64,000 nt of DNA, from assembly GCA_016930175.1 (NCBI GenBank), contig JAFGHJ010000018.1, forward strand, positions 37,625 to 101,624. The letters run 5' to 3'. Shown here in pieces: positions 9,628-18,900 of this stretch (positions are counted from its first letter, which is position 1; each line of letters opens with the position of its first letter). The DNA comes from Caldifarciminota bacterium (lineage in GTDB: Bacteria; Hydrothermota; UBA3072). The translations under genes and the position numbers were made by a program. The notes beneath the pieces were generated by a model. That model saw nothing but the letters and a program-made list of their open reading frames with translations. It searched no databases and was not told the origin of the DNA.

Positions 9628-10113
9628 ATGGAGATTCCTGTGTCATATTTTTATAAAATAAAGTATCGATTATTATTTATGGTGGTTTTTCTTTTTATCT
9701 CAAGTGAATTATATGGGCAGGAGTATTCTTTTCCTGAAATCAAAGAGATTTTTCTCAAAGAACGACCGCAAACAGGTGATCTTGCAATTCGGGAGAAATG
9801 TTTTGGTAGTATAGACGATCTTATTATGGGAACCTTTCCACCCCTCCATCCCTATATTGAACCATTTTACACATCTATGATGCAGAAAGCGCTGTTAGAA
9901 ATCGAAAATGAGGTTGTAACAGAAGGAGCAACTATATGGCAGATATATAATCACGGCTTTGTGGTGAAGACGCCTTCTGTGATTTTTGGTTGCGATTTGT
10001 ATGATTCAAATAATCTTAAGGTTTTTTCGTATGATGATTGCGGCAATCAAAGCAGAACATACGCGGAAACCACTGTAGCTAAAAAGAAAAATCGAAATTG
10101 TATTTGGTTTTAA
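9628..10113 (+). CDS. secreted hypothetical, possibly N-terminal fragment of an MBL-fold protein
   Basis: signal peptide; ATIWQIYNHGFVVKTPSVIFGCDLYD resembles the start of metallo-beta-lactamase-fold domains, then non-matching tail. Confidence 0.4.
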   Translation: MEIPVSYFYKIKYRLLFMVVFLFISSELYGQEYSFPEIKEIFLKERPQTGDLAIREKCFGSIDDLIMGTFPPLHPYIEPFYTSMMQKALLEIENEVVTEGATIWQIYNHGFVVKTPSVIFGCDLYDSNNLKVFSYDDCGNQSRTYAETTVAKKKNRNCIWF

Positions 10114-10267
10114 AATTAACCTGAACCTTTTAAATACTGTAACACAGAGAACACAGGGATTTTTTGTCGGTTTTCAATCGAAACCCGAAACACGAAGTTT
10201 TTAAATAGTTAGTCTGTTTTTTTACGCACTAACGCACTAACACACTAACAAAACTTTCAACTACGAA

Positions 10268-11578
10268 CTACCTCATACCTTCATAATGATCAACAAGCAT
10301 ATTAAGTATATCTTCCGGCCATATGTCCCGGACATCTTCATACTCTTGCGTATTAGAAGAAAGTACATCCAGGAATAAATTAAACTTATCTATAACTTCG
10401 GTTGGGTTTTCTGTTACTGTTCCATCCAGATAATCCCTGAAAGTCTGTTTAAAAGGTTCCCATCCTATTTCTTCTTTTATCCAGCAGAACCAAGTGGTTG
10501 GAGCAAGATCATTATCTGGATCGCCATCGTTTATATTCTTTTCATATAGCCTTTCCCAGAAATCGTAAATTTCTTCACCCTGAAAATAGCCGAATTCTGT
10601 CGGTACTTTAGCATCTAACATTTCGACGACGTAAGTGAGTTTAAAATTTGCCCAATGTTCAGCATCAAAGTTCCAGCGTGCATCTATGTCATAATCGTGC
10701 CCAATCTCATGTATTATTCCAAAGGACCAGTGACCATCATTTTCAATACTTTCCAGTTCTTCCCCTACCCACTGTTGATTCCATTTTATCGGGTTACCCG
10801 CGACAGCCCAGCCTCCCGGATTGTGCAGTACCGAAAGAATAGTTATTTTTTCCCCATTAAACGGATAACTTCCGACCAGATTATAATATTCTTCATACAC
10901 CAGATCCAGTTTGTCAAGCCAGTCATTCAATGCTTCATCTGATATTCTCTCCTTATCTGTTGGTTCAATTCGAAGAGTAAAGTATTTAGATTCGTAATTT
11001 AGCAGTTCCAGTTCATAAATCCCAATGTTATCAAAATAGGCTGTCCCTTTAACATAGCTGTCATAAGAACCTAATCTACAGTACAACATTATTGATTCAT
11101 AGGGAGCGAAGAAAGTATAACCTACTTCTTTCCAATCAGATTCGTATATATCCATCTCTCCGGAGGTCTGCAATACGTCCGGTATATTGGAATTTGCACC
11201 GCGAATGACTATATGAGCTATCTCTATATTAGCGGTATCAGTGGCGCCTTCAGCTAACCCTATATTCTCTGTCTTTATCCAGCCTATGCAATTATAATAA
11301 TTCGAAGGAGTTAGTTCCACGATAGTGTATAAACCCGAAAATTTAAATTCATTATTTATTATTCTAACACAGTTTGAATTATCTATTCCGCCGCTGTCTA
11401 AAAAACTAATTTCAGGAATCGAACCGTAACTGCGGATTGTCCAATCAGCTATGTCCGACTCAAAGTCTTCAAAAAAAATAGGTTCGTCATCATCGTCGTT
11501 ATGATTCTGGCTAAGAGAGCAAGATAATAACGTAATAACAACTATTGAAATCATTAATAGGATATTCTTTTTATTCAT
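10268..11578 (-). CDS. lipoprotein with putative zinc peptidase domain (HEIGH; M60-like)
   Basis: lipobox LLSCS; GIIHEIGHDYDIDARWNFDAEHWANFKL (HExxH plus downstream Glu). Confidence 0.55.
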   Translation of the reverse strand: MNKKNILLMISIVVITLLSCSLSQNHNDDDDEPIFFEDFESDIADWTIRSYGSIPEISFLDSGGIDNSNCVRIINNEFKFSGLYTIVELTPSNYYNCIGWIKTENIGLAEGATDTANIEIAHIVIRGANSNIPDVLQTSGEMDIYESDWKEVGYTFFAPYESIMLYCRLGSYDSYVKGTAYFDNIGIYELELLNYESKYFTLRIEPTDKERISDEALNDWLDKLDLVYEEYYNLVGSYPFNGEKITILSVLHNPGGWAVAGNPIKWNQQWVGEELESIENDGHWSFGIIHEIGHDYDIDARWNFDAEHWANFKLTYVVEMLDAKVPTEFGYFQGEEIYDFWERLYEKNINDGDPDNDLAPTTWFCWIKEEIGWEPFKQTFRDYLDGTVTENPTEVIDKFNLFLDVLSSNTQEYEDVRDIWPEDILNMLVDHYEGMR

Positions 11579-11669
11579 GGCAGCCTCCTTTATGGTTTAG
11601 ACCTAGCTGTAAGTTTTGATGTTCCACGATTATAATACATATATTAATTCTGCCAATGACGGTTTTTAC

Positions 11670-11880
11670 TTTGCGGTCGGTAAGTTATAGGAAAGACGGA
11701 GGATCGCAGACGGTAGACCGGTTATGGAAATTCGGGAAATGGGTTTTTGTCTTTTCTAAACCCTAAACCCCATATCCTAAATCCTAAATATGCTATTCAA
11801 CCTAGATTCGTATAATCCTCTGCTACAAACGAAGAACTGAAATCTTATTGCTGTCGGCGGTCAGCTTTTCGTTTGTGTTT
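11670..11880 (+). repeat. composite intergenic repeat block
   Basis: GGTCGGTAAGTTATAGGAAAGACGGAGGATCGCAGACGGTAGACCGGTTATGG...CAACCTAGATTCGTATAATCCTCTGCTACAAACGAAGAACTG. Confidence 0.8.
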
Positions 11881-11896
11881 ACAACTATCGCAAAGC

Positions 11897-13441
11897 TTAT
11901 TTAACGGTAATTATCTTGCCTCTGTATGTCTTTATATTACCTTCTAAGACCTCAATCAAGTATATGCCGGTCCCTTTTAGTTCGGGATTTATTAAATTTT
12001 CTCCTGCGTTCATAAATTGAGGTCCGATTTTATCGACCAGTCTGCCGCTAATATCGTATATCCTGAGTTCGATGTAACCGGCATGGGGAACCGAGAGCAG
12101 CAGAGTTTCACTTTTAAACAGTATTTCAGGATAAACAGAGAAACTTCTTATTTCAGCATCTTTTTCTTCTATGCCGGAAACCCATGGTGCGTCGAAGTAC
12201 AGATTTTCACCTACGTATCCCGAATAAATGACACCTCCGCCGCTTTCAGGTGCGCCCGGAGAATAAACAACCCTGGGGGCTGCTCCGCGAGGCCAGGGGT
12301 GAGCCATGTGCTCATTTATAACCTGGTCTTCATTCCATGTTCCCGGGTTACTTCCGGCTGACCATGTCCAGTGGATATCCCTGGCGTCACCTCCGTTATC
12401 ATAAATCCACGCCATATTCACATATTGATTAGGCGACACTTTATTAAATTCTATGTCTCCCCAGTATTCAGGAGTAGATGTTGTTGCAATGGGAGTGGAA
12501 GGCCAGGATAAAGGATAGTATGCATCTATTGAATCGGGATGAGGAACATAGTGTACATATAAGTCGTTCTGGACTCCGGGACCGATTCGCGGGCTAGAAA
12601 TCCATATTGCCGGATTATTTACATCGTGTGATGCAGCAATATGCGGGTCTCCGTCTCTCACCGAATTATTGGTGATTAATTGCGACCATGCCCAGTCTGC
12701 ACCCCCATTTGTACTATAAAAGATTTTAATTTCAAAACTGTCCTGAATAAACGGGTCCGAGAAATTTCTGTTTTTAATATAAGACAAATAATAATTAGAT
12801 GGTGGACCCCATGCGATTGAAAATTCCTGGCGGGAACTAATTGGAGTGCTGAAACCATAAGGTAAGAAAGACCAATTTTCACCATAATCCGTTGATCTGT
12901 AACATTTAATCCAGTAAATCGCATCAGGAGATGTACTGCTGGGGGTAGCTCCGGCGAACACCATCGAATAATCATCTTCGATAGATCTTACCACGTCAAA
13001 ACCTGTTTGTTCGACATTAACAGTATCTATTCTGAACCCCTGACCGGGACCCGAAAAATCACCAGGTATTTTCAATACATAGGGAAAGCTGTCAAGGGGA
13101 TTAACAAAGAAGAAGTAAAGGTAATTATGCAGTGGTTCGCCGACAATAATATTCATTTTTGATATCCTTCCGAAAGAGGCAGTTTCGTGCCTCTTTTCCC
13201 ATGACATTCCGTGATCGGATGAAGTATAGAAACAAATTGGATAAGCAGTTGAATCCTTCTGGAATCCGAGATACATAGTTCCGTCCATCGTATAATCGAC
13301 ATCGAAACAGGTAATTTTTCCCTCATATATCATTATATCGTTATCCCATCTCTGACTTATCGCATTCATAGGTATAAAAATTAAGAAGACAGTCAATATA
13401 GTTGAGAATACATATTTATTGTACAATAACATACAAAACAC
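11897..13441 (-). CDS. secreted BNR/sialidase-like protein with T9SS-type C-terminal sorting domain
   Basis: signal peptide; STDYGENWSF, STNGGADWAWSQL Asp-box-like motifs; C-term ELRIYDISGRLVDKI...GIYLIEVLEGNIKTYRGKIITVK. Confidence 0.65.
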   Translation of the reverse strand: MFCMLLYNKYVFSTILTVFLIFIPMNAISQRWDNDIMIYEGKITCFDVDYTMDGTMYLGFQKDSTAYPICFYTSSDHGMSWEKRHETASFGRISKMNIIVGEPLHNYLYFFFVNPLDSFPYVLKIPGDFSGPGQGFRIDTVNVEQTGFDVVRSIEDDYSMVFAGATPSSTSPDAIYWIKCYRSTDYGENWSFLPYGFSTPISSRQEFSIAWGPPSNYYLSYIKNRNFSDPFIQDSFEIKIFYSTNGGADWAWSQLITNNSVRDGDPHIAASHDVNNPAIWISSPRIGPGVQNDLYVHYVPHPDSIDAYYPLSWPSTPIATTSTPEYWGDIEFNKVSPNQYVNMAWIYDNGGDARDIHWTWSAGSNPGTWNEDQVINEHMAHPWPRGAAPRVVYSPGAPESGGGVIYSGYVGENLYFDAPWVSGIEEKDAEIRSFSVYPEILFKSETLLLSVPHAGYIELRIYDISGRLVDKIGPQFMNAGENLINPELKGTGIYLIEVLEGNIKTYRGKIITVK

Positions 13442-13649
13442 CTCCTTGTAAAAGGTTTTTTACAGTTTAAACTATATCCAAATATTCCTTATTTTTCCCT
13501 GATTCTACTATAAACTCGGCTTCGCTAATCCGCCTGCAATTTTCGTCATACTCAAAAATGTATCGTAATCAATATATATATTATATCAAAAAAGAAGATA
13601 TGTGTCAAGGATGCGGTAGTTTGGCCCCGTTGATACTCGCTAGAATCAT

Positions 13650-14510
13650 TTACTTTAAAAATTCCTTAATTATTTTCTCAAATTCATCCGGTTTGCTCCA
13701 GGAAGGAATATGTCCTCCTGTTTCGAAATTATATACCCTGGCGTTAGGATAACGCTCATATAATTTGTTTTTTAGTACCTTTATTGTTGATTTATCATCT
13801 TTTGAATTAACAATAAGCACTTTACCCTTATACGGATCAGGTAAGCTTGAATAGTTTTTCATATAATCCCATTGATTATTTTGTAAACTAAGATAATCGT
13901 CATACGTATAACAGTTAAAAAAAGTATCATTTAAGAACGCCTTCCAAAATTCTTTATTCGATTCCGGTACTGCAAGCAGAGAAATCAATTGTTTTTTGTA
14001 TAAATTCAAAGCCGTTTCTGGTTTAAACAGAGAAAAGACTTTACAATTCAATTTAAAGAAATCTGTAATGAATTTTGTCGTGCCCGAGAGGGTATTAATA
14101 AGGATAAGTTTTTTAACTCTGCGAGGATACAAATCCGCATAACATTGGGCTACAATACCCCCGAATGAGTGTCCCATAACATAGAGCCGATTAATTTTTT
14201 TATTTTTAATTATTTCCTCAATTCCATTCAGAATATTCTTGATTTTATTAAGTTTGGGGTATGATGGGGCTATAATTCTATAATCTTTTTTCAAAACATC
14301 TATATAAGAAAATGATGAAAGGTAAGATTTTCTCAGCCCGCCCGAAAAGATAAGAATTGTTTCCTTGCCCGTGCCTGTGTCAATGATATCCCATTCTTTA
14401 TCTTTTATTGTTATCTTTTCAAGAGTATGATTTTTTAAAAAATATTTAATTCTATTTATATCTTCTTTTTGAACTCGACTGTATAATTCTTCATTTATAT
14501 AGAATATCAT
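13650..14510 (-). CDS. alpha/beta hydrolase
   Basis: LYVMGHSFGGIVAQCYADLYP nucleophile elbow; GGHIPSWSKPDEF catalytic His. Confidence 0.85.
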   Translation of the reverse strand: MIFYINEELYSRVQKEDINRIKYFLKNHTLEKITIKDKEWDIIDTGTGKETILIFSGGLRKSYLSSFSYIDVLKKDYRIIAPSYPKLNKIKNILNGIEEIIKNKKINRLYVMGHSFGGIVAQCYADLYPRRVKKLILINTLSGTTKFITDFFKLNCKVFSLFKPETALNLYKKQLISLLAVPESNKEFWKAFLNDTFFNCYTYDDYLSLQNNQWDYMKNYSSLPDPYKGKVLIVNSKDDKSTIKVLKNKLYERYPNARVYNFETGGHIPSWSKPDEFEKIIKEFLK

Positions 14511-14734
14511 TTAAAAAAACCTCCTGCTTAGCTCTAAATATCTTTTGAATTTTAGATGTTTCCGGATAAATGTCAAGGAATATATTATCTCACACGGAGA
14601 ACACAGAGATTTTTTTGTTGTTTTGACTAATGACTAGTGACCAGTGACTGATGACTCAATTATTTGAAATTTTTAGTGTTGACATAAACAATAAAAGATA
14701 TTACCATAACTGTAACAACAAGGAGTTAGAATTT

Positions 14735-15022
14735 ATGTTAAAAGAAATCAAGGAAAAGTTAAGAAAAATACAACCTGAACTTCATGCAAAATACGGAGTC
14801 TCAAGAATTGGGGTTTTTGGTTCTTTCTCTAGAGGTGAAGAAGTCAGGGATAGTGATATAGATATTTTAGTCGAGTTTGATAAGGATATCGACATATTTG
14901 AATATATAGATTTAAGGGATTTTCTTTCTGAAAATCTATCAAGAAAGGTAGACCTGGTAACAAAAGATGCAATAAAACCTCTAATTAAAGATGATATAAT
15001 GAAAGAAGTTGTTTATCTATGA
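14735..15022 (+). CDS. mntA: MntA-type minimal nucleotidyltransferase antitoxin (type VII TA)
   Basis: GSFSRGEEVRDSDID matches GS-x10-DxD; overlaps hepT; start at ATG 14735 with AAGGAG. Confidence 0.85.
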   Translation: MLKEIKEKLRKIQPELHAKYGVSRIGVFGSFSRGEEVRDSDIDILVEFDKDIDIFEYIDLRDFLSENLSRKVDLVTKDAIKPLIKDDIMKEVVYL

Positions 15023-15360
15023 GAGAGGCAAATCTTTACTTAAGCGATATACTCCAATCGATAGAAAAGATCTTAAAATTTACAGAAGGAATGAATTTTG
15101 AAGATTTCAAAAACAATGATTTAGTTTTTGATGCTATAGCAAGAAACTTCGAGATAATTGGGGAAGCCTCGATTCAGCTTTCAGAAGAAATAAAATCTAA
15201 ATATGTTGATATACCCTGGCAAAAAATGAGATCGATGAGAAATATAGTAGCCCATGAATACTTTGGAATAGATAAAAAGATTATCTGGACAACTATTCAA
15301 AAATCAATTTCCGAACTTAAAGATAAAATAAGTAATATTTTAAAAGATATAAAACCGTAA
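15019..15360 (+). CDS. hepT: HepT-like (DUF86) ribonuclease toxin
   Basis: RNIVAHEY matches R-x4-H-x-Y; paired with MntA. Confidence 0.87.
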   Translation: MREANLYLSDILQSIEKILKFTEGMNFEDFKNNDLVFDAIARNFEIIGEASIQLSEEIKSKYVDIPWQKMRSMRNIVAHEYFGIDKKIIWTTIQKSISELKDKISNILKDIKP

Positions 15361-15437
15361 ATTCAAGCAAATCATTTGTTATAAAGATTTTAAATTGTTG
15401 GTTGTTGGGATAGCTGGTTGGCTGATACAGTATTAAC

Positions 15438-15470
15438 GAAAAGAAGCGGGGAATACCCGCCTCTTTTATT
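15438..15470 (+). terminator. Rho-independent-like terminator
   Basis: AAGAAGCGGGGAATACCCGCCTCTTTT hairpin followed by T-rich run. Confidence 0.65.
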
Positions 15471-15907
15471 CTTCTCAGGTTCTTATATTTAATTTAAGTT
15501 TTTTGCTATCTGGTATTCTGCTCTATATTGTTCGAATCTTTTATTTATTAATTTCATTTTTAAAACCTCCGTTTATTTATCAAGTTAGACGCGGATGGGT
15601 AGGATTTGTTTCAGAAAAAAATTATTTCGCACAGAGACACTAAGGCACTGAGTTAATTATGAATGTTTAATGTTGAATTAATTCTTAAAGTTAGAGTGTT
15701 AGCGCGTTAGAGGGTTAGGGAGGGAACAAAAACTAAAAATTCTGTCAGGAAGTCCTCGATAAAATTAAAGAATTGGAGAAAAAACCCCCCCCACAACAAA
15801 TAATCCACTCCCAAACTTCACATTTTTGTCCGTAACGAAAATGTGAAATTTGGTAATTGTATTATGTAAACTTTTCTATCAGTGAATCTGTGGTCGAATC
15901 TAGCCAC

Positions 15908-16009
15908 TTGACAAATCAAAAAAATCCGAAAAATAACAAAAGGATTGATTTAATGTGTGATAAATATTTTACTCTTCACGATTTGCCGCAGGATAGAATT
16001 GTTAAATAA
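15908..16009 (+). pseudogene. duplicated radC promoter/5' end remnant (18-codon truncated ORF MCDKYFTLHDLPQDRIVK*)
   Basis: TTGACA at 15908; ATG at 15953; nearly identical to the 5' end of radC at 17017 then stop at 16007. Confidence 0.75.
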
Positions 16010-16214
16010 GGTATTGCGAAATGTTAAATGTTGAATATAGAGCATTTTATATAAGTATTTGAAAAACAAATAGAAAAGAATATATTATGTTAAATGTTGG
16101 GAATTCTGATTGCAAATTTTAGCTATCTTAGAAAAAACCTAAAAATAAAGAAGAATGGAATCAAAACTGTACCATCATGTCCCTGAACTCTCCCGGGAAG
16201 GAAATAGTGATAAC

Positions 16215-16243
16215 TTGACAAATATTCGGGATTTCTGTATTAT
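16215..16243 (+). promoter_or_regulatory. sigma70-like promoter for PIN module
   Basis: TTGACA-17-TATTAT immediately upstream of ATG 16255. Confidence 0.65.
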
Positions 16244-16254
16244 TTAAAAGAGAT

Positions 16255-16707
16255 ATGAAGATATATATGGATGTATGTTGTTTGAATAGGCCGTTCGACG
16301 ACCAAACACAAGATAGGATTCATCTGGAATCTGAAGCTATATTGACAATTTTATGGCATTGCGAGAGAGGAGATTGGAAATTAATTCATAGTGAGATAAT
16401 TGATTTAGAAATATTTAAAATACCTGATAAATACCGAAAGGAAAAGGTGTATCATTTATCTAAAATCTCTAAGGTTAAAGTTGAAGTTAATAAGCAGGTA
16501 TGGGATAGATATGAAGAATTGGAAGAAATTAATCTTACTCATTTTGATGCTTTGCGTATAGCTTGTGCTGAAATAGGGAAAGCTGACATTTTCTTAACTA
16601 CAGACGATGATATAATAAAAAAAATTAATAAGAGTAAGATTGAATTAAGAGTAGATGTAAAAAATCCTATTAAGTGGTTAATGGGGGTAGAAAATTATGG
16701 GGATTAA
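16255..16707 (+). CDS. PIN-domain protein (putative toxin)
   Basis: MKIYMDVCCLNRPFDD N-term Asp; LTHFDALRIACAEIGKADIFLTTDDDII acidic PIN motifs. Confidence 0.8.
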   Translation: MKIYMDVCCLNRPFDDQTQDRIHLESEAILTILWHCERGDWKLIHSEIIDLEIFKIPDKYRKEKVYHLSKISKVKVEVNKQVWDRYEELEEINLTHFDALRIACAEIGKADIFLTTDDDIIKKINKSKIELRVDVKNPIKWLMGVENYGD

Positions 16708-16900
16708 AGCTAAAACTCCAAATGAGATAAGGAAAGAAGGAATAGAGATCCTTTCCAGGGAACTTGGACCTATTGAGATGGTCAGGTTTTTACAACAATA
16801 TGATATTGGTGAGGGAGATTACACGAAAGAACGTCATAAATGGCTGCGAAAAAACTCCGGTAAAGATATAAAAGAAGAATTAAAGAAACTTAAGAAATAG
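16697..16900 (+). CDS. small protein partner of PIN protein (putative antitoxin)
   Basis: 67 aa, overlaps PIN stop; IKAKTPNEIRKEGIEILSRELGPIEMVRFLQQYDIGEGDYTKER. Confidence 0.65.
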   Translation: MGIKAKTPNEIRKEGIEILSRELGPIEMVRFLQQYDIGEGDYTKERHKWLRKNSGKDIKEELKKLKK

Positions 16901-17016
16901 CCTGGAAGGTAATAAATTAAAAAATATCCAAAGGTCCAAAATTGGTACCTGAATAGTTCATCAATGTTATAAATTAAGTCTCGAAAGAAAAATGATACCC
17001 GAAAATAAACAAAATC

Positions 17017-17724
17017 ATGTGTGACAAATATTTTACTCTTCACGATTTGCCGCAGGAGGATAGACCAAGGGAACGGTTGAAAGAGGTCGGGGTCGATAAC
17101 CTTTCAATTCAGGAACTTCTGGCACTGGTAGTCGAAAAAGGCAGAAAAGGAAAGAGTGTTCTCTCTGTTTCTCAAAACTTACTGGCAAGGTTCGGAAATC
17201 TTGCCAAAATGAAGGAAGCATCGATCGAGGAATTGCAGGAAGTCGATGGGATTGGTTTTGCTACCGCGTGTAAATTGAAAGCGGCTTTAAAACTGGGAGA
17301 GAAAGCTTTAAGTAAACATAATAAATTCGATTATCAGATTACTACACCGAAAGATGTGTTTGAATTGCTCAAAAATGATATGGGAAATAAAAAGAAAGAA
17401 CATTTTAAAATATTGTCTTTAACTACGAGAAAAAAACTTATTAGTATAGATGATATATCGATCGGTATTCTGGATAGTAGTCTCGCGCATCCGAGAGAAA
17501 TATTTAAACCCGCCATTCAAAACTCCGCCGCTTCGATTATATTGGTTCATAATCACCCATCAGGTGATCCAACTCCGAGTAAAGATGATATAAAGATGAC
17601 GGAGAGGCTAATCGAAGCAGGAAAAATCATAGGAATAGAAATCGACGACCATGTGATTATTTCGGATAATTTATTCGCCAGCCTCCGAAGCGACCCCAAA
17701 ACATCGAGGTTGTGGAGAAAATAA
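17017..17724 (+). CDS. radC: RadC-family JAB/MPN protein
   Basis: LPQEDRPRERL, HhH EVDGIGFATACKLKA, ILVHNHPSGDPTPSKDDIKMTERL. Confidence 0.92.
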   Translation: MCDKYFTLHDLPQEDRPRERLKEVGVDNLSIQELLALVVEKGRKGKSVLSVSQNLLARFGNLAKMKEASIEELQEVDGIGFATACKLKAALKLGEKALSKHNKFDYQITTPKDVFELLKNDMGNKKKEHFKILSLTTRKKLISIDDISIGILDSSLAHPREIFKPAIQNSAASIILVHNHPSGDPTPSKDDIKMTERLIEAGKIIGIEIDDHVIISDNLFASLRSDPKTSRLWRK

Positions 17725-17754
17725 AATTTTGGGCGTTTTTATTTTCTAATATGT

Positions 17755-18459
17755 ATGGCTAAAATAGTCGGGCATAGAGGCGCGGCAGGATACGCACCGG
17801 AAAATACCATTCTCTCCTTTAAAACGGCTATCGATATCGGGTGCGATGAAACCGAGTTGGATGTGAGATTATCAAAGGATAGTAAGGTCGTTGTGATTCA
17901 TGATGAAGAAGTATCACGGGTTACCGATGGTTCGGGTTTCGTGAATGAAATGAGCCTGGCGGAATTGAAAAAATTGAATTGCCCTGAAAAACAAAAAATC
18001 CCGACTTTGCAGGAAGTTATCGATTTCTGTAAAGGTAAGATAGGTCTCCTGATAGAGCTGAAAGTACCGGGAACGCCGAAGAAAGTCAATCGAATAATCT
18101 TAAAAAATAAAATCATGGGAAATGTTGCCGTGATTTCCTTTCATTACGAATTGCTGCGCGAGATTAAAAAATTAAATCCGAAGTTAAGAGCAGGTCTGTT
18201 GTTTGAAAAATGTTCCGAAGAAATATGGAAATTGGCAGAAGAGATACCGATCGATTTTATTGGTCCGCGGAAAGACATCGTTACCAAAGGAATTGTCGAC
18301 AGAGCTCATAAAATGGGTAAGACAGTATATGCTTACCATGTCAACGATGAAAATACCGGAAAAGATTTTTTGTCTTTAGGAGTAGATGAAATCGGTACGG
18401 ACTTTCCAAAATTGTTTAGAAGTGACCTCAAAACCTCGGGATTATGGAGGAAAACTTAG
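17755..18459 (+). CDS. glycerophosphodiester phosphodiesterase
   Basis: GHRGAAGYAPENTILSFKTAIDIGCDETELDVRLSKDSKVVVIHD. Confidence 0.9.
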   Translation: MAKIVGHRGAAGYAPENTILSFKTAIDIGCDETELDVRLSKDSKVVVIHDEEVSRVTDGSGFVNEMSLAELKKLNCPEKQKIPTLQEVIDFCKGKIGLLIELKVPGTPKKVNRIILKNKIMGNVAVISFHYELLREIKKLNPKLRAGLLFEKCSEEIWKLAEEIPIDFIGPRKDIVTKGIVDRAHKMGKTVYAYHVNDENTGKDFLSLGVDEIGTDFPKLFRSDLKTSGLWRKT

Positions 18460-18720
18460 GTCTTAGGTATTTGGTTTTAGGTTTTAGGTTTTAGAAAACA
18501 TAGTCACCAGTCCTCAGTCTCTAGTCACCGGTCAAAGAAACAAACAAAAGGGAGAATAGGGTTAGGCCTTAAAACATGAAAAGATTTCAAAATAATCGCG
18601 GAAAATCAGCTCGCAGCTTACGGCCCACAGCCAACCGCTAAAAAACAACAAAAAAACTTCTTGTCTTTGTGTGAACTAGAGTTTCGAGTTTAAAGTTTCG
18701 TGTTTCGAGTAACAAAAAAA
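18460..18720. repeat. tract of several degenerate word families
   Basis: GTCTTAGGTATTTGGTTTTAGGTTTTAGG; CACCAGTCCTCAGTCTCTAGTCACCGGTC; CAGCTCGCAGCTTACGGCCCACAGCC; GTTTCGAGTTTAAAGTTTCGTGTTTCGAG. Confidence 0.75.
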
Positions 18721-18755
18721 TCTGTGATAATCTGTGTAATCTTGTGGTTCATTCC

Positions 18756-18784
18756 TTGACTTTTATCTTGCTTTTTAATATTAT
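18756..18784 (+). promoter_or_regulatory. sigma70-like promoter of three-gene cassette
   Basis: TTGACT (18756-18761), 17-nt spacer, TATTAT (18779-18784). Confidence 0.55.
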
Positions 18785-18900
18785 TAATGACAAAATCTAA
18801 AAGAGAAGTGATAGATAAAAGAAATTTGAAATATATTCGATAAAACACGATTTGCTGCAGGAAAATATTGAAGAGTGTTAATAAAAAAGGAGGCATTATA

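Noticed and set aside
15658-16200. AT-rich intergenic segment considered for tRNA or ncRNA
   Set aside because: No cloverleaf or conserved ncRNA motif recognisable; dominated by repeat words and the radC remnant.
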